This document shows, piece after piece, positions 1-7,687 of a DNA stretch of 39,104 nucleotides; the first letter of the stretch is position 1; every line of letters begins with the position of its first letter. Both the position numbers and the translations under genes were made by a program. A model generated the notes under the pieces. The model saw only the letters and a program-made list of their open reading frames with translations, ran no database searches and had not been told where the DNA came from. This stretch comes from UBA1067 sp050874585 (GTDB taxonomy: Bacteria; Verrucomicrobiota; Kiritimatiellia; RFP12; UBA1067). Location: the NCBI GenBank assembly GCA_050874585.1, contig JBNMKZ010000019.1, forward strand, positions 1 through 39,104, given 5' to 3'.

Positions 1-154
1 GAATCGAAGAAAATCCGAAAAAACTTCGCTATCTCACCAAAACGACGCGAATCGCCGCAATTCCGGACGCGGAAATCGCGCAAAAGTGCCGCGCACCCCC
101 TCCCGGACCCCCTTCGGGCGGCAGGACAAGAAGGCGGAGGACGCACCCCAGCGC

Positions 155-216
155 GGGAGAAGCTGTTCTCCCGATCAAGAGAACAGCTTCTCTTCCCCCG
201 GAGAACAGCTTCTCCC
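155..216. repeat. Three-unit 22-bp-period palindromic array
   Basis: Three 18-bp units start at 155, 177 and 199, exactly 22 bp apart. Their dyad centres are at 163.5, 185.5 and 207.5. Arms are GGGAGAA/TTCTCCC, AAGAGAA/TTCTCTT and GGAGAA/TTCTCC, and the 4-base loops are GCTG, CAGC and CAGC. The first unit is therefore the inverse of the other two. The outer arm bases change in paired fashion (GG..CC to AA..TT), so the ability to form a hairpin is kept while the sequence changes. Units 1 and 2 can also pair with each other over 14 bp. A TGCGCA hexamer sits one further period along, at 229.5. Confidence 0.8.
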
Positions 217-249
217 GACGGCGGGGTGCGCAGGAGGAAAGTCCCACTT

Positions 250-289
250 GCAACTCGTTCGAGACGCAACTTGCATGCGAACGAGTTGA
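250..289. repeat. Inverted pair of 22-bp-spaced units
   Basis: CAACTCGTTCG at 251-261 is repeated exactly in inverse at 278-288. Read as two 18-bp units, the centres lie at 258.5 and 280.5, again 22 bp apart, and 258.5 is also the centre of the local palindrome CTCGTTCGAG. It lies about 80 bp downstream of trmL, so the 11-bp stem could help end that transcript, but no T-run follows it on the minus strand. Confidence 0.6.
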
Positions 290-368
290 ACCTTCGTCTA
301 CTCGCCTTCCTAACTGGGAAAGATGCCGCCCCACGCCATTGACGGCCCGAAAAGAAGACCGGCAAAAG

Positions 369-830
369 CTATTCCGCCGACAACTGGCGATAGCACTCGT
401 ACGCGGCAATTGAAACCGCATTCGCGAGGTTGATGGACCGCGCAAATTCCCCCGGCATCGGAATCTTGAAGAGGGAGTCGGCATATTCCTCATAAAAGTC
501 GCGCGGCAATCCCGAGCTCTCGCTGCCAAAGACCAGCGCGTCACCCGGTCGAAAGGCGCATGCGTAAAGCGACTTCCGCCCGTGCGTCGAAAGAAAATGC
601 AAGCGGCTCGGACGTTCAGCCTTCAAGTAGTCTGCCCATGTATCATGGACGGCAAGCTGAAGATGCGGCCAATAATCAAGCCCAGCCCGGGCAATGGACT
701 GGTTGTCCAGACGAAAGCCGAGCGGACGAATCAAGTTCAGCTTGACGCCAAGTCCCACGCAAAGCCGTCCGATGGCTCCCGTATTATGCGGAATCTCGGG
801 ATGGACAAGCACGATTGAAAATTCATTCAT
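369..830 (-). CDS. trmL: tRNA (cytidine/uridine-34 2'-O)-methyltransferase, TrmL type
   Basis: A 153-residue SPOUT-family RNA methyltransferase that probably 2'-O-methylates the wobble base of tRNA-Leu from S-adenosylmethionine. All family motifs are visible: NTGAIGR at about 16-22, FGSESSGLP at 101-109, and IPMPG followed by RSINLANAVSI at 123-141, which form the trefoil-knot cofactor site. Length matches the small TrmL type (about 155). ATG at 830 gives the typical short N-terminus that begins directly with the first strand (MNEFSIVLVHPEIPHNTG). It is the last gene of the minus-strand chain that starts at the propeller gene. The DUF486 gene ends 11 bases upstream. Confidence 0.93.
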   Translation of the reverse strand: MNEFSIVLVHPEIPHNTGAIGRLCVGLGVKLNLIRPLGFRLDNQSIARAGLDYWPHLQLAVHDTWADYLKAERPSRLHFLSTHGRKSLYACAFRPGDALVFGSESSGLPRDFYEEYADSLFKIPMPGEFARSINLANAVSIAAYECYRQLSAE

Positions 831-841
831 TCGCAGCTCCT

Positions 842-1186
842 TCACCCTCGAAAGATAAAGAAGACGGCCCCCAAGATGCAAGCCGCCGCCGCAAGGTAAT
901 TCCACGAGACGGCCTGCTTCATGACGAGAACAGAAAACGGCATGAAGACGAGGAGCGTGACCGCCTCCTGCGTAATCTTCAGCTGTTCAAGCGTCATCGT
1001 GCGCGCCCCAAGCCTGTTCGCTGGCACGGCCACGCAGTACTCAAGCAACGCAATCAGCCACGAGACGAGGATGGCGACCCAAACAGGCGCACCCGCGAGA
1101 CTCCGCAGATGCCCATACCAGGCGTAGAGCATCACAAGATTGGACACACAGAGGAGACCGACCGTCCCCCAATTGAGATTTGACAT
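842..1186 (-). CDS. DUF486 small multidrug-transporter-like membrane protein
   Basis: A 114-residue inner-membrane protein with four hydrophobic segments (about 6-25, 34-53, 73-90 and 95-112). This is the size and layout of DUF486, a family related to the drug/metabolite transporter superfamily. The stretch SWLIALLEYCVAVPANRLG is typical of DUF486. Substrate is unknown; the relationship to small multidrug resistance proteins is by fold, not demonstrated function. It sits between prmC and trmL in the same direction, so it is probably co-transcribed. Confidence 0.8.
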   Translation of the reverse strand: MSNLNWGTVGLLCVSNLVMLYAWYGHLRSLAGAPVWVAILVSWLIALLEYCVAVPANRLGARTMTLEQLKITQEAVTLLVFMPFSVLVMKQAVSWNYLAAAACILGAVFFIFRG

Positions 1187-1214
1187 ATTCCTTCACCTTT
1201 CCATTCGCACACAT

Positions 1215-2075
1215 TCAAGGAAGAATTGCCGAGGCATAGCGATCGTGCCCGGCGAAATCCTTCTCAATTCGGATTTCCGAGAAGCCGTAGCCCTCCATCA
1301 TCTGCCGCAATGCCTCGCCCTGGGCTTCGCCAATCTCGAAGAAGACGGCCCCCCTCGGTTTGAGGACATTGAGCGCATCACCAAGATAACGCTCATAGAA
1401 ATCAAGTCCGCTCGCCCCTCCATCCAGGGCCAGACGCGGCTCGAAGTCCCTCACGCGGGGATCGAGCGTTTCGCAGACACGACTTTCAATGTAGGGCGGA
1501 TTCGACACGAGGACATCCACCACACCCGGCTCGTCGAAATCGTCAAGCCCGTCCATGCAGACGAACTTGACGCGCTTCTCAAGTCCGCACCGAACCGCAT
1601 TTTCCGCCGCGAGTTCCAACGCCTCCTCACTGACGTCCGAACCGAGGAAGACGGCATCCCGCTTGAACTCCTTGGCCAGGCTGAGGACGATGGCCCCCGT
1701 TCCCGTGCCAACGTCAATGACAAGGGGCGGCACCTCAAATGAGGTGGCGTTGAGATGCTGGAGCACGCGTGTGACGAGTTCTTCCGTCTCCGGACGCGGA
1801 ATCAGGGCGCGGCGGTCGCATTTCAGCGTCAGGGAGCGGAAGTCCCACTCGCCCAACACATACTGAAGCGGCTCACCTGCCACCAGTCGGCGCATGCCCC
1901 TCCGCATGGCCTCCCGGAATCGATCGGGAACATCCTTCTCGAACGAAGCCGACAAAAAGCCGCGCCCGCATCCCAAAAGCCGCGCCGCCAGCAATTCCGC
2001 CGCGACCTGGGAGTCTGGCACCTTCTTTTCACTCAAGTAGGCATCCGCCCGTGAAATGATTTCACGCCAATTCAT
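1215..2075 (-). CDS. prmC: Release factor glutamine methyltransferase PrmC
   Basis: A 286-residue class I methyltransferase that methylates the Gln of the GGQ motif in peptide release factors 1 and 2. The N-terminal helical release-factor-binding domain covers about 1-80, followed by IPRPETE (92-98). The SAM-binding loop is DVGTGTGAI (121-129), and the catalytic NPPY is at 192-195. The ATG at 2075 overlaps the stop codon of the upstream exported paralog by an ATGA, which implies translational coupling. prfA, its common partner, is not in the window. Being last-but-two in a chain of exported proteins is an unusual setting for this housekeeping gene. Confidence 0.95.
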   Translation of the reverse strand: MNWREIISRADAYLSEKKVPDSQVAAELLAARLLGCGRGFLSASFEKDVPDRFREAMRRGMRRLVAGEPLQYVLGEWDFRSLTLKCDRRALIPRPETEELVTRVLQHLNATSFEVPPLVIDVGTGTGAIVLSLAKEFKRDAVFLGSDVSEEALELAAENAVRCGLEKRVKFVCMDGLDDFDEPGVVDVLVSNPPYIESRVCETLDPRVRDFEPRLALDGGASGLDFYERYLGDALNVLKPRGAVFFEIGEAQGEALRQMMEGYGFSEIRIEKDFAGHDRYASAILP

Positions 2076-3031
2076 CTTCTTGCCATCCTTTCCTTCCGTT
2101 CAATCGTCGCCTTCAGTTCCTGACCGAGTTGCGTCTTCGGGTGGTCGACATCCACGGGCAGGAACCACGGATACTCGCACCGCAGGTCGCGGTACTTCGC
2201 GTCATTTCCCTCGTACCACTGCCACCCCACGAGAGCCACCAGTTCCGATGCCTCCTCCTGTGAGAGAATGAGCAACTTGTCAAATCCAATGAAGCCCCGG
2301 TACGATTGCTTTCTCTCAGCAATATACTGGCGATCAATTTCATAACGATTGTCCAAGACTCCATTCCTCTTCCGGTAGATGAAAATCTCCTCGTCCTGCG
2401 GCGCGGAATAGTCCACCACCATCATACACCCCTCCCGCACCCGGTAGACGGAATTCGAGAAAAGCGTCTCAAGCCCGTACTTCCTGACGAAATCGGTCTC
2501 TGGCATTGACCAGAAGTCCGTACAGAATTGTTCGCGCAGCGGATCCATCAACCGAACCCGAGACCTTATTCGCGGCATCGGCCCATAGGTCCTGTCAAGG
2601 AGGCAGAGCACATGGTGCTCCTCCGGAAGGCTATATGTCTCCGGCTCGTAACAGCGATCTCGATACCTGCGTTCATCTGGCCTTGCATACTTCCGGTAGA
2701 CGAGGACTCCATTCATACCCCCAATCGCAACCTTGAAACGGGGATAGGCATCGCACTGGACGCGAGCACCTTCAACCTCCATCACCTTCAATTCACCCAA
2801 GACTTCCTTCGAGACACCCAACCTGAGCGGTTCGTTGAGATAAAAATCGACAATCGACTTCCGCAGGACGACCAGCCGCTCATTTGTTCGTCGTGTTGCG
2901 ACCTGCTCAAGGACATTGGATCGCATGGCATCCGGCATCCGCTCCCACCGATAGGAGCCATACGGATCTTTCTCCGCAAACACCGTCAACCCAAAGGCAA
3001 GAAGACTGGCCAAAAGAAGAGTCCTGCTCAT
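2072..3031 (-). CDS. Exported protein of unknown function, tandem paralog 2
   Basis: About 319 residues with a clear Sec signal peptide (MSRTLLLASLLAFGLTVFA). I do not recognise the family. It is a paralog of the next gene upstream. Both share the YRWxRMPDAMRSNxLEQVATRR stretch just after the signal, CLLDRTYGPMPRIRSRVR in the middle, and a Trp- and Tyr-rich C-terminus ending in QLGQELKATIERKE. Start chosen at ATG 3031 because it overlaps the upstream stop as ATGA, the same junction used on both sides; a GTG at 3040 is the alternative. It is probably periplasmic. There are no catalytic motifs I can name. Confidence 0.8.
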   Translation of the reverse strand: MSRTLLLASLLAFGLTVFAEKDPYGSYRWERMPDAMRSNVLEQVATRRTNERLVVLRKSIVDFYLNEPLRLGVSKEVLGELKVMEVEGARVQCDAYPRFKVAIGGMNGVLVYRKYARPDERRYRDRCYEPETYSLPEEHHVLCLLDRTYGPMPRIRSRVRLMDPLREQFCTDFWSMPETDFVRKYGLETLFSNSVYRVREGCMMVVDYSAPQDEEIFIYRKRNGVLDNRYEIDRQYIAERKQSYRGFIGFDKLLILSQEEASELVALVGWQWYEGNDAKYRDLRCEYPWFLPVDVDHPKTQLGQELKATIERKERMARR

Positions 3032-3978
3032 TTTCGCCACGACCCTTCCTTCCGTTCAATCGTCGCCTTCAGTTCCTGACCGAGTTGCGTCTTCGGGCGG
3101 TCGACGTCCACGGGCAGGAACCACGGATACTCACGCCGCAGATCTCGGTACTTCGCGTCACTTTTCCCATACCACTGCCACCCCACGAGAGCCACCAGTT
3201 CCGATGCCTCCTCCTGTGAGAGGATGAGCTTCTTCTCAAATTCGATGACCCCCCGCCAGAATCGCCTTGTCCTTGAGACAAACCGCCGATCGATCTCATA
3301 ACGCTCGTCCAAAACACCATTTTTCTTCCTGTAGATGAAGATCTCCTGGTCCTGCGGCGATGGATAGTCCACCGCCATCATGCACCCCTCCCGCACCCGA
3401 TAAACGGAATTCGAGAAAAGCGTCTCAAGCCCGTATTTCCTGACACAATCCCTCTCCGGCATCGACCAAAAGTCCGTACAGAACTGTTCGCGCTGGGGAT
3501 CCATCTCCCGAACCCGAGACCTTATTCGCGGCATCGGCCCGTAGGTCCTGTCAAGAAGGCAAAGAAAATGGTGCTCATCCGGAAGGCAATATGTCTTCGG
3601 CTGAACCCTATCTCGATAGGTGCCATCGAACTTTGCATACTTCTGGTAAACGAGAACCCCGTTTGAATTCCCGTTCGTCGTGCCAAAGCGGGGATAAGCA
3701 TCGCACTGGACACGTACACCTTTGACCTCCATCACCTTCAATTGGCCCAAGACTTCTTTCGACACGCCCACCCTGAGCGGATTGTCAAGGTAGGAGTCAA
3801 TAATCGAGTTCCGAAGGATAACCAGTCGCTCGTCTGTCCGCCGCGTTGCGACCTGCTCAAGGATGTTTGACCGCATGGCATCCGGCATTCGATCCCACCG
3901 ATAGGAACCTTTTGGAACTTCGCAGATAGCCGTCAAGTTGACGAAAACGACAATGTAAGGCAAAATGCATTTTTTCAT
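3028..3978 (-). CDS. Exported protein of unknown function, tandem paralog 1
   Basis: 316 residues with a Sec-type leader (MKKCILPYIVVFVNLTAIC). It is strongly similar along its whole length to the downstream copy, with the C-terminal third nearly identical also at DNA level (3050-3230 against 2090-2270). That points to a recent tandem duplication, with the N-terminal halves more diverged. ATG at 3978 overlaps the stop of the 447-residue protein as ATGA, so the pair is coupled to it. Function is unknown. The stretch LILSQEEASELVALVGWQWY is conserved in both copies and may mark the core of the fold. Confidence 0.8.
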   Translation of the reverse strand: MKKCILPYIVVFVNLTAICEVPKGSYRWDRMPDAMRSNILEQVATRRTDERLVILRNSIIDSYLDNPLRVGVSKEVLGQLKVMEVKGVRVQCDAYPRFGTTNGNSNGVLVYQKYAKFDGTYRDRVQPKTYCLPDEHHFLCLLDRTYGPMPRIRSRVREMDPQREQFCTDFWSMPERDCVRKYGLETLFSNSVYRVREGCMMAVDYPSPQDQEIFIYRKKNGVLDERYEIDRRFVSRTRRFWRGVIEFEKKLILSQEEASELVALVGWQWYGKSDAKYRDLRREYPWFLPVDVDRPKTQLGQELKATIERKEGSWRK

Positions 3979-5318
3979 TTCACCAGTTCCTCTACTTCTT
4001 TACGTGTCTTGTGGACCACATTTGTTTCCGGATTTTCAGCATTCTCGTAAGTACAATGGTACATCCAGGCGGCATTATAACCAGCGTGAATCTTTGCCTT
4101 CAATTCATGATAATTGTAATTTATATCCATAACACTACGCGATACATATATTTCATCTTGAATAGCCTTTTCAATGAGATCTGCTACGCGATTGGAAACA
4201 CTGCCTAATGGCTCATCTTCAGAAGAGTAAAAAACGATCGGATCGTCCTTGTACTTAGAAAGCACCTCTTTGCGGACCTCCTTTGCCGAATAAATATCTG
4301 GCTCACCCCCATCCTCCCACGAGGTATCTTCTTTAAACTGTAATGCATGGAATTCCTCCTCTTTCTTTATTTCATCTGCATATTGATTCGTGACATCTTC
4401 CACCCCTTCTACTTTGATAACTCTCTCAAACTCCGACATTGTCACGGATACCCTGTATATTCCTTGTTCAGCATCCACTTTAATTGTATATTTAGGAGGT
4501 ATTGCGGACATCTTTGCTACAGCATCCTCCCACCTCGGCATCCCGACGGTCTCTGTCTGCACATCCACCACCCCATCATGGGCCTCGCGAACCACGATTT
4601 CATAAGGAAATTGGTTGGTATAACAGCATTGCGGTTTCTTAAGACCGTACCAAAAAGTCTTCGGAACCTGAAAAACCAGCGGTGACTTCCTGATAAACTT
4701 CATCTCCGTCCCCATCTTGTTGATGGGTGTCCCATTGGCAACAGGCCTGGATGTGAACGACAGGGACACCAACTCAGGCCGTGAACATCCCTCAGCACGA
4801 ACTGTCACCTCTGCCGGGTGATTGTCCACCAGCGAGAGGCCCGTCTCCGACATAGTCCCATCAGAACAGAACATCATAAACCAGTAAAAGACCGCATCAA
4901 GGCAATATGTCGCCGAACGGGACTCTTTCACTTTCTCTTTCGTATCCTTGTTCGTCAGAGTCCAAGTAAGCTCAAGCTCAATCGTATACGAATGCCCATA
5001 GTCTGCAGCACGCAATTTGAGGTGCGCCCTTTTCCCAAACGATTCAAAAGTTCCAGCTTTCAATTTTGGAGAAATATTCCAAGACTCGTCTGGGCCAGAC
5101 ATTTCCCACTCCTCTTTCGGTATCGGATCCTGAACGAGGACATAATTAAAGCCTGCCGCTGTTACATTTGTCGCCAACCGCGAGTACCCATCGGCACGCA
5201 CACCCTGATCGCAAACAATCTCTATTCGAGGTTCCTGTTGGAAGGGACTTTCTTCCTCGCTCCTTGCGAAGAGTCCACAGAACACCGCAACAAGACTCAC
5301 GCACCAATATTTTATCAC
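3975..5318 (-). CDS. Exported protein of unknown function, AT-rich
   Basis: 447 residues if translation starts at GTG 5318, which has an AAAGGA 8 bases upstream and opens on a signal peptide (VIKYWCVSLVAVFCGLFA). A longer in-frame start at 5444 would overlap the upstream gene and place a charged stretch before the signal. The first 300 residues look rich in beta strands, and the last 120 are acidic and helical (KKEEEFHALQ and similar). No family is recognised. Base composition is visibly richer in A+T than in all neighbours, which suggests a separate origin. Confidence 0.75.
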   Translation of the reverse strand: MIKYWCVSLVAVFCGLFARSEEESPFQQEPRIEIVCDQGVRADGYSRLATNVTAAGFNYVLVQDPIPKEEWEMSGPDESWNISPKLKAGTFESFGKRAHLKLRAADYGHSYTIELELTWTLTNKDTKEKVKESRSATYCLDAVFYWFMMFCSDGTMSETGLSLVDNHPAEVTVRAEGCSRPELVSLSFTSRPVANGTPINKMGTEMKFIRKSPLVFQVPKTFWYGLKKPQCCYTNQFPYEIVVREAHDGVVDVQTETVGMPRWEDAVAKMSAIPPKYTIKVDAEQGIYRVSVTMSEFERVIKVEGVEDVTNQYADEIKKEEEFHALQFKEDTSWEDGGEPDIYSAKEVRKEVLSKYKDDPIVFYSSEDEPLGSVSNRVADLIEKAIQDEIYVSRSVMDINYNYHELKAKIHAGYNAAWMYHCTYENAENPETNVVHKTRKEVEELVK

Positions 5319-5371
5319 GTCATCATCCTTTCTTCTTGCTCGTATACAATGAACTGAAATCTCTTCATCAT
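5315..5371 (-). CDS. Possible 18-codon coupling micro-ORF
   Basis: A short frame MMKRFQFIVYEQEERMMT has GGAGG just upstream. Its first ATG overlaps the TGA of the propeller gene (ATGATGA), and its own TGA overlaps the GTG start of the next gene (GTGA). It therefore fills exactly the 49-base gap between two larger genes whose other junctions are all ATGA overlaps. It may carry ribosomes across the gap rather than make a functional peptide. Evidence is positional only. Confidence 0.3.
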   Translation of the reverse strand: MMKRFQFIVYEQEERMMT

Positions 5372-7572
5372 TCCTCCGCCCTTTCTCCTCGGCAACGCTG
5401 TATCCGCTGCAATTCACGGAAAAATCCTTTACGCGGCTCTTCAATTGGCCTCGGGTTCATCACGTCCGGACTCTTCGTCCATGAGTCACTGTCGGGACTT
5501 TGATAATCCGCATCGACGACGGGGCGGTTCAGGACATTCGGACTGCGCCGATAAATCGTGCCGTCCCGATAGGCCGCGTCCCTGAACTGAAGGGCCGTCC
5601 ACATCAAGAGCGTCATGTAGTCGAACTTCTGCCGATCTTCCCGCGTCCATTCCAAGAGACTCCAGCGATAGTTCTCCAAAATCGCCGCGTCAGCCGCTTG
5701 TGCCACCGCCTGACGATAATCGCGGCGAACCTGTCGTCGCCACTGGTCAAAATAGGCCGGGGTATAGGCCTTAAACTCCGGCAGAGCAAAATCGCGTGTC
5801 TCGGGCGGCGAATAGACGACACCACCGTAGTACATATAGGTTGAGTTGCGCGGACAACTCTGCACCTCGCGTGGCTCGAAGAAAAGGTCGACGAAAACAG
5901 CCGACAGAATCGTTGAGAACGACCCATGGCGTCGAATGCGGAACTCCTTCGTGCCTGGGCCCTTGACTGCGAACGACTTGTAGACCCCATTCCGGAATCC
6001 GGCAACACGCGACCGAACAAGTCTCCCCGTTCCATCATCCGTCTCCACCGTATAGTCCCGGCGGAAATTTTCGCCCTCATGCCCGTCTTTGTTGTTAAAA
6101 TAAAACGAAACCCGATGCCAACCAGATGTCACCAAGGAAACCGAAATAATAATATCCGGTCCCTCCCATGAGGCTGGATACGACTCACTGTGATCATCCC
6201 ACTCCGCCTGACGGCGATACCCAATCACCGGCACATAGAGCGAATTCCGATTCTCCGCATAGATCCAGTGGACCCACTGACGAAGCACATCTCCCTCCCG
6301 ATGATGCTCGCCCATTCGCCCCTTGATAACACTTCCCCAGTCCCTGCCGATGACAAGGCTATCCCACGGAGCGTACATTGCGCACAAATGAGCGGTGCGT
6401 CCGCCATACCGACCGCACCAGTCGCCTTTCGTCGCCCAGTCATCTGTCAGATAGAAAGCATTCACCCGCGCATTTTCCTTTTGAAGGCGAATGGGCTTCG
6501 CCCTTCGCTCAATGGGATTAGCCGGATGCTGAGGCCGCACCGCCTTTCGTCCCATGGGCTGCCCCCGAGGACGCGATTTCGTTTCGTGGAGTTCAACGAC
6601 TCCACCACCATACGTCCCAGCGAGGACGATTCCCCGTGCGTCCACAGCAAGCGAAGTAATCCGATTGGTGAAGCCGCCAAATGTATACCTCCGCAACAGC
6701 CGCGCATTCTCATCGAGCACCACAACTCCCGATTCGCGCGTCCCGGCATAAAGGTTGCCCGTCTCATCCTCAAGCAACGCCGTCACATAATTCGGAACGG
6801 CGACACATGGGTTCCACTTACCCGAACTGCGACCGCCGAACCACAGCCCATTGGCGGTCCCCACCGCCAACCCACCATTTCGTAACCTGAGAATCGCATT
6901 GCATCGGCCGATTCTATCCACGCCGATCGGGTGGAAGGGTTCGCCCACCCGAGCGCGGCGCATAAGACCTTCGCTCTGGGTCGCGACGAAGAGGTCGCCC
7001 TTGCCGCAGTCAACAATCCCATTCGCCTCATTCTGCAGTAGCCCACACATACGGTCGTATGTTTCAATTGTGCCGCGCCGCAGACTCCAGTCAGCAATTC
7101 CTCCATCCGTCGCAATCAGCATACCTCCGCCCATTGGTGACAGGGAAAACACTCGATTTCCCGGAAGCCCCTCGCGCAATCCATACGCCCGCCATGATTC
7201 GCCATCCCATGTGCAAACTCCACAGTCAAGCGTCCCCGCCCAGAGGAGACCACTTCCATCAACGGACAGCGCGAAAACATTCTCCCCAAATGCGGCAGAG
7301 AAATCCACATCTTTCCGCCAGACATTTTCGCCTGATTTTTTGCGATAAAGTCCTCCCTCCTCCGTACCCGCCCAAACGGTGCCACTTCCATCCACGGCAA
7401 GCGACCGGACGAAAAGAAGCCTGTCGGCGTGTCGGCACCCGAGCTGCCCATCGAAATTGGATGTTCGTTCTTCCAAGAGAGACCGCTCCTGACGCAATCC
7501 CTTGGAATCGCCCCCCGAGAACCCCACAAGGGACAGAATACCGCAGAGAAGAAGAAGACTCCCCTTTTTCAT
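5368..7572 (-). CDS. Exported beta-propeller protein with C-terminal beta-sandwich-like region
   Basis: 734 residues from ATG 7572, which opens on a signal peptide (MKKGSLLLLCGILSLVGFSG); ATG 7599 is an alternative. Residues 57-330 hold seven repeats about 40-45 residues apart with the pattern LWAGT..GG (VWAGTEEGGLY, LWAGTLDCGV, LFVATQSEGL, GLAVGTANGLW, LYAGTRESGV, VLAGTYGGGV). This is the two-component-regulator propeller type and would close as a seven-bladed ring. Residues from about 380 onward form a different region, rich in aromatic residues (SGWHRVSFYFNNKDG, KEFRIRRHGSFSTILSAVFVDLFFEP), perhaps a ligand- or glycan-binding sandwich. There is no transmembrane segment or kinase domain, so it is not itself a sensor kinase. 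First gene of the exported-protein chain. Confidence 0.8.
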   Translation of the reverse strand: MKKGSLLLLCGILSLVGFSGGDSKGLRQERSLLEERTSNFDGQLGCRHADRLLFVRSLAVDGSGTVWAGTEEGGLYRKKSGENVWRKDVDFSAAFGENVFALSVDGSGLLWAGTLDCGVCTWDGESWRAYGLREGLPGNRVFSLSPMGGGMLIATDGGIADWSLRRGTIETYDRMCGLLQNEANGIVDCGKGDLFVATQSEGLMRRARVGEPFHPIGVDRIGRCNAILRLRNGGLAVGTANGLWFGGRSSGKWNPCVAVPNYVTALLEDETGNLYAGTRESGVVVLDENARLLRRYTFGGFTNRITSLAVDARGIVLAGTYGGGVVELHETKSRPRGQPMGRKAVRPQHPANPIERRAKPIRLQKENARVNAFYLTDDWATKGDWCGRYGGRTAHLCAMYAPWDSLVIGRDWGSVIKGRMGEHHREGDVLRQWVHWIYAENRNSLYVPVIGYRRQAEWDDHSESYPASWEGPDIIISVSLVTSGWHRVSFYFNNKDGHEGENFRRDYTVETDDGTGRLVRSRVAGFRNGVYKSFAVKGPGTKEFRIRRHGSFSTILSAVFVDLFFEPREVQSCPRNSTYMYYGGVVYSPPETRDFALPEFKAYTPAYFDQWRRQVRRDYRQAVAQAADAAILENYRWSLLEWTREDRQKFDYMTLLMWTALQFRDAAYRDGTIYRRSPNVLNRPVVDADYQSPDSDSWTKSPDVMNPRPIEEPRKGFFRELQRIQRCRGERAEE

Positions 7573-7614
7573 TTTTGGCGCGCCTTTTCCCTTGTCCATC
7601 GGAGAACGAAAGAA

Positions 7615-7648
7615 CCGCCCGCCCGTGCACATGGCATGGGCAGGGCGG
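7615..7648 (-). terminator. Possible terminator after the DUF3127 gene
   Basis: GC-rich hairpin read on the minus strand: CCGCCC-T-GCCC pairs with GGGC-GGGCGG across a 13-base loop, with one bulged T. It is followed by the pyrimidine stretch TTCTTTCGTTCT rather than a clean T-run. It lies between the DUF3127 stop and the propeller gene, where a transcript end is expected. Confidence 0.45.
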
Positions 7649-7687
7649 CATCCATCAGCAGAAGTGGCCGACGCCACCTCCTTCGCC

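Larger units (their letters stand above)
1..368. other. Gene-free left end with dyad repeats
   Basis: No gene is supported between the window edge and the end of trmL at 369. Plus frame 3 stays open from the edge past position 390, and its first 28 or so codons read plausibly as protein. The rest is Arg/Pro-rich and runs through the repeats, so at most the first 90 bases might be the tail of a gene that begins outside the window. The rest holds a 22-bp-period palindrome array at 155-216 and a second inverted repeat pair at 250-289. Confidence 0.5.

Noticed and set aside
250..289. tRNA-like element because of GTTCGAGAC
   Set aside because: No acceptor or anticodon stems can be drawn around it; the match is part of the inverted repeat.
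3..392. C-terminal part of a plus-strand gene entering from the left
   Set aside because: The frame is open but runs through the palindrome array and turns Arg/Pro-rich; only the first 28 codons look protein-like, too little to call a gene.
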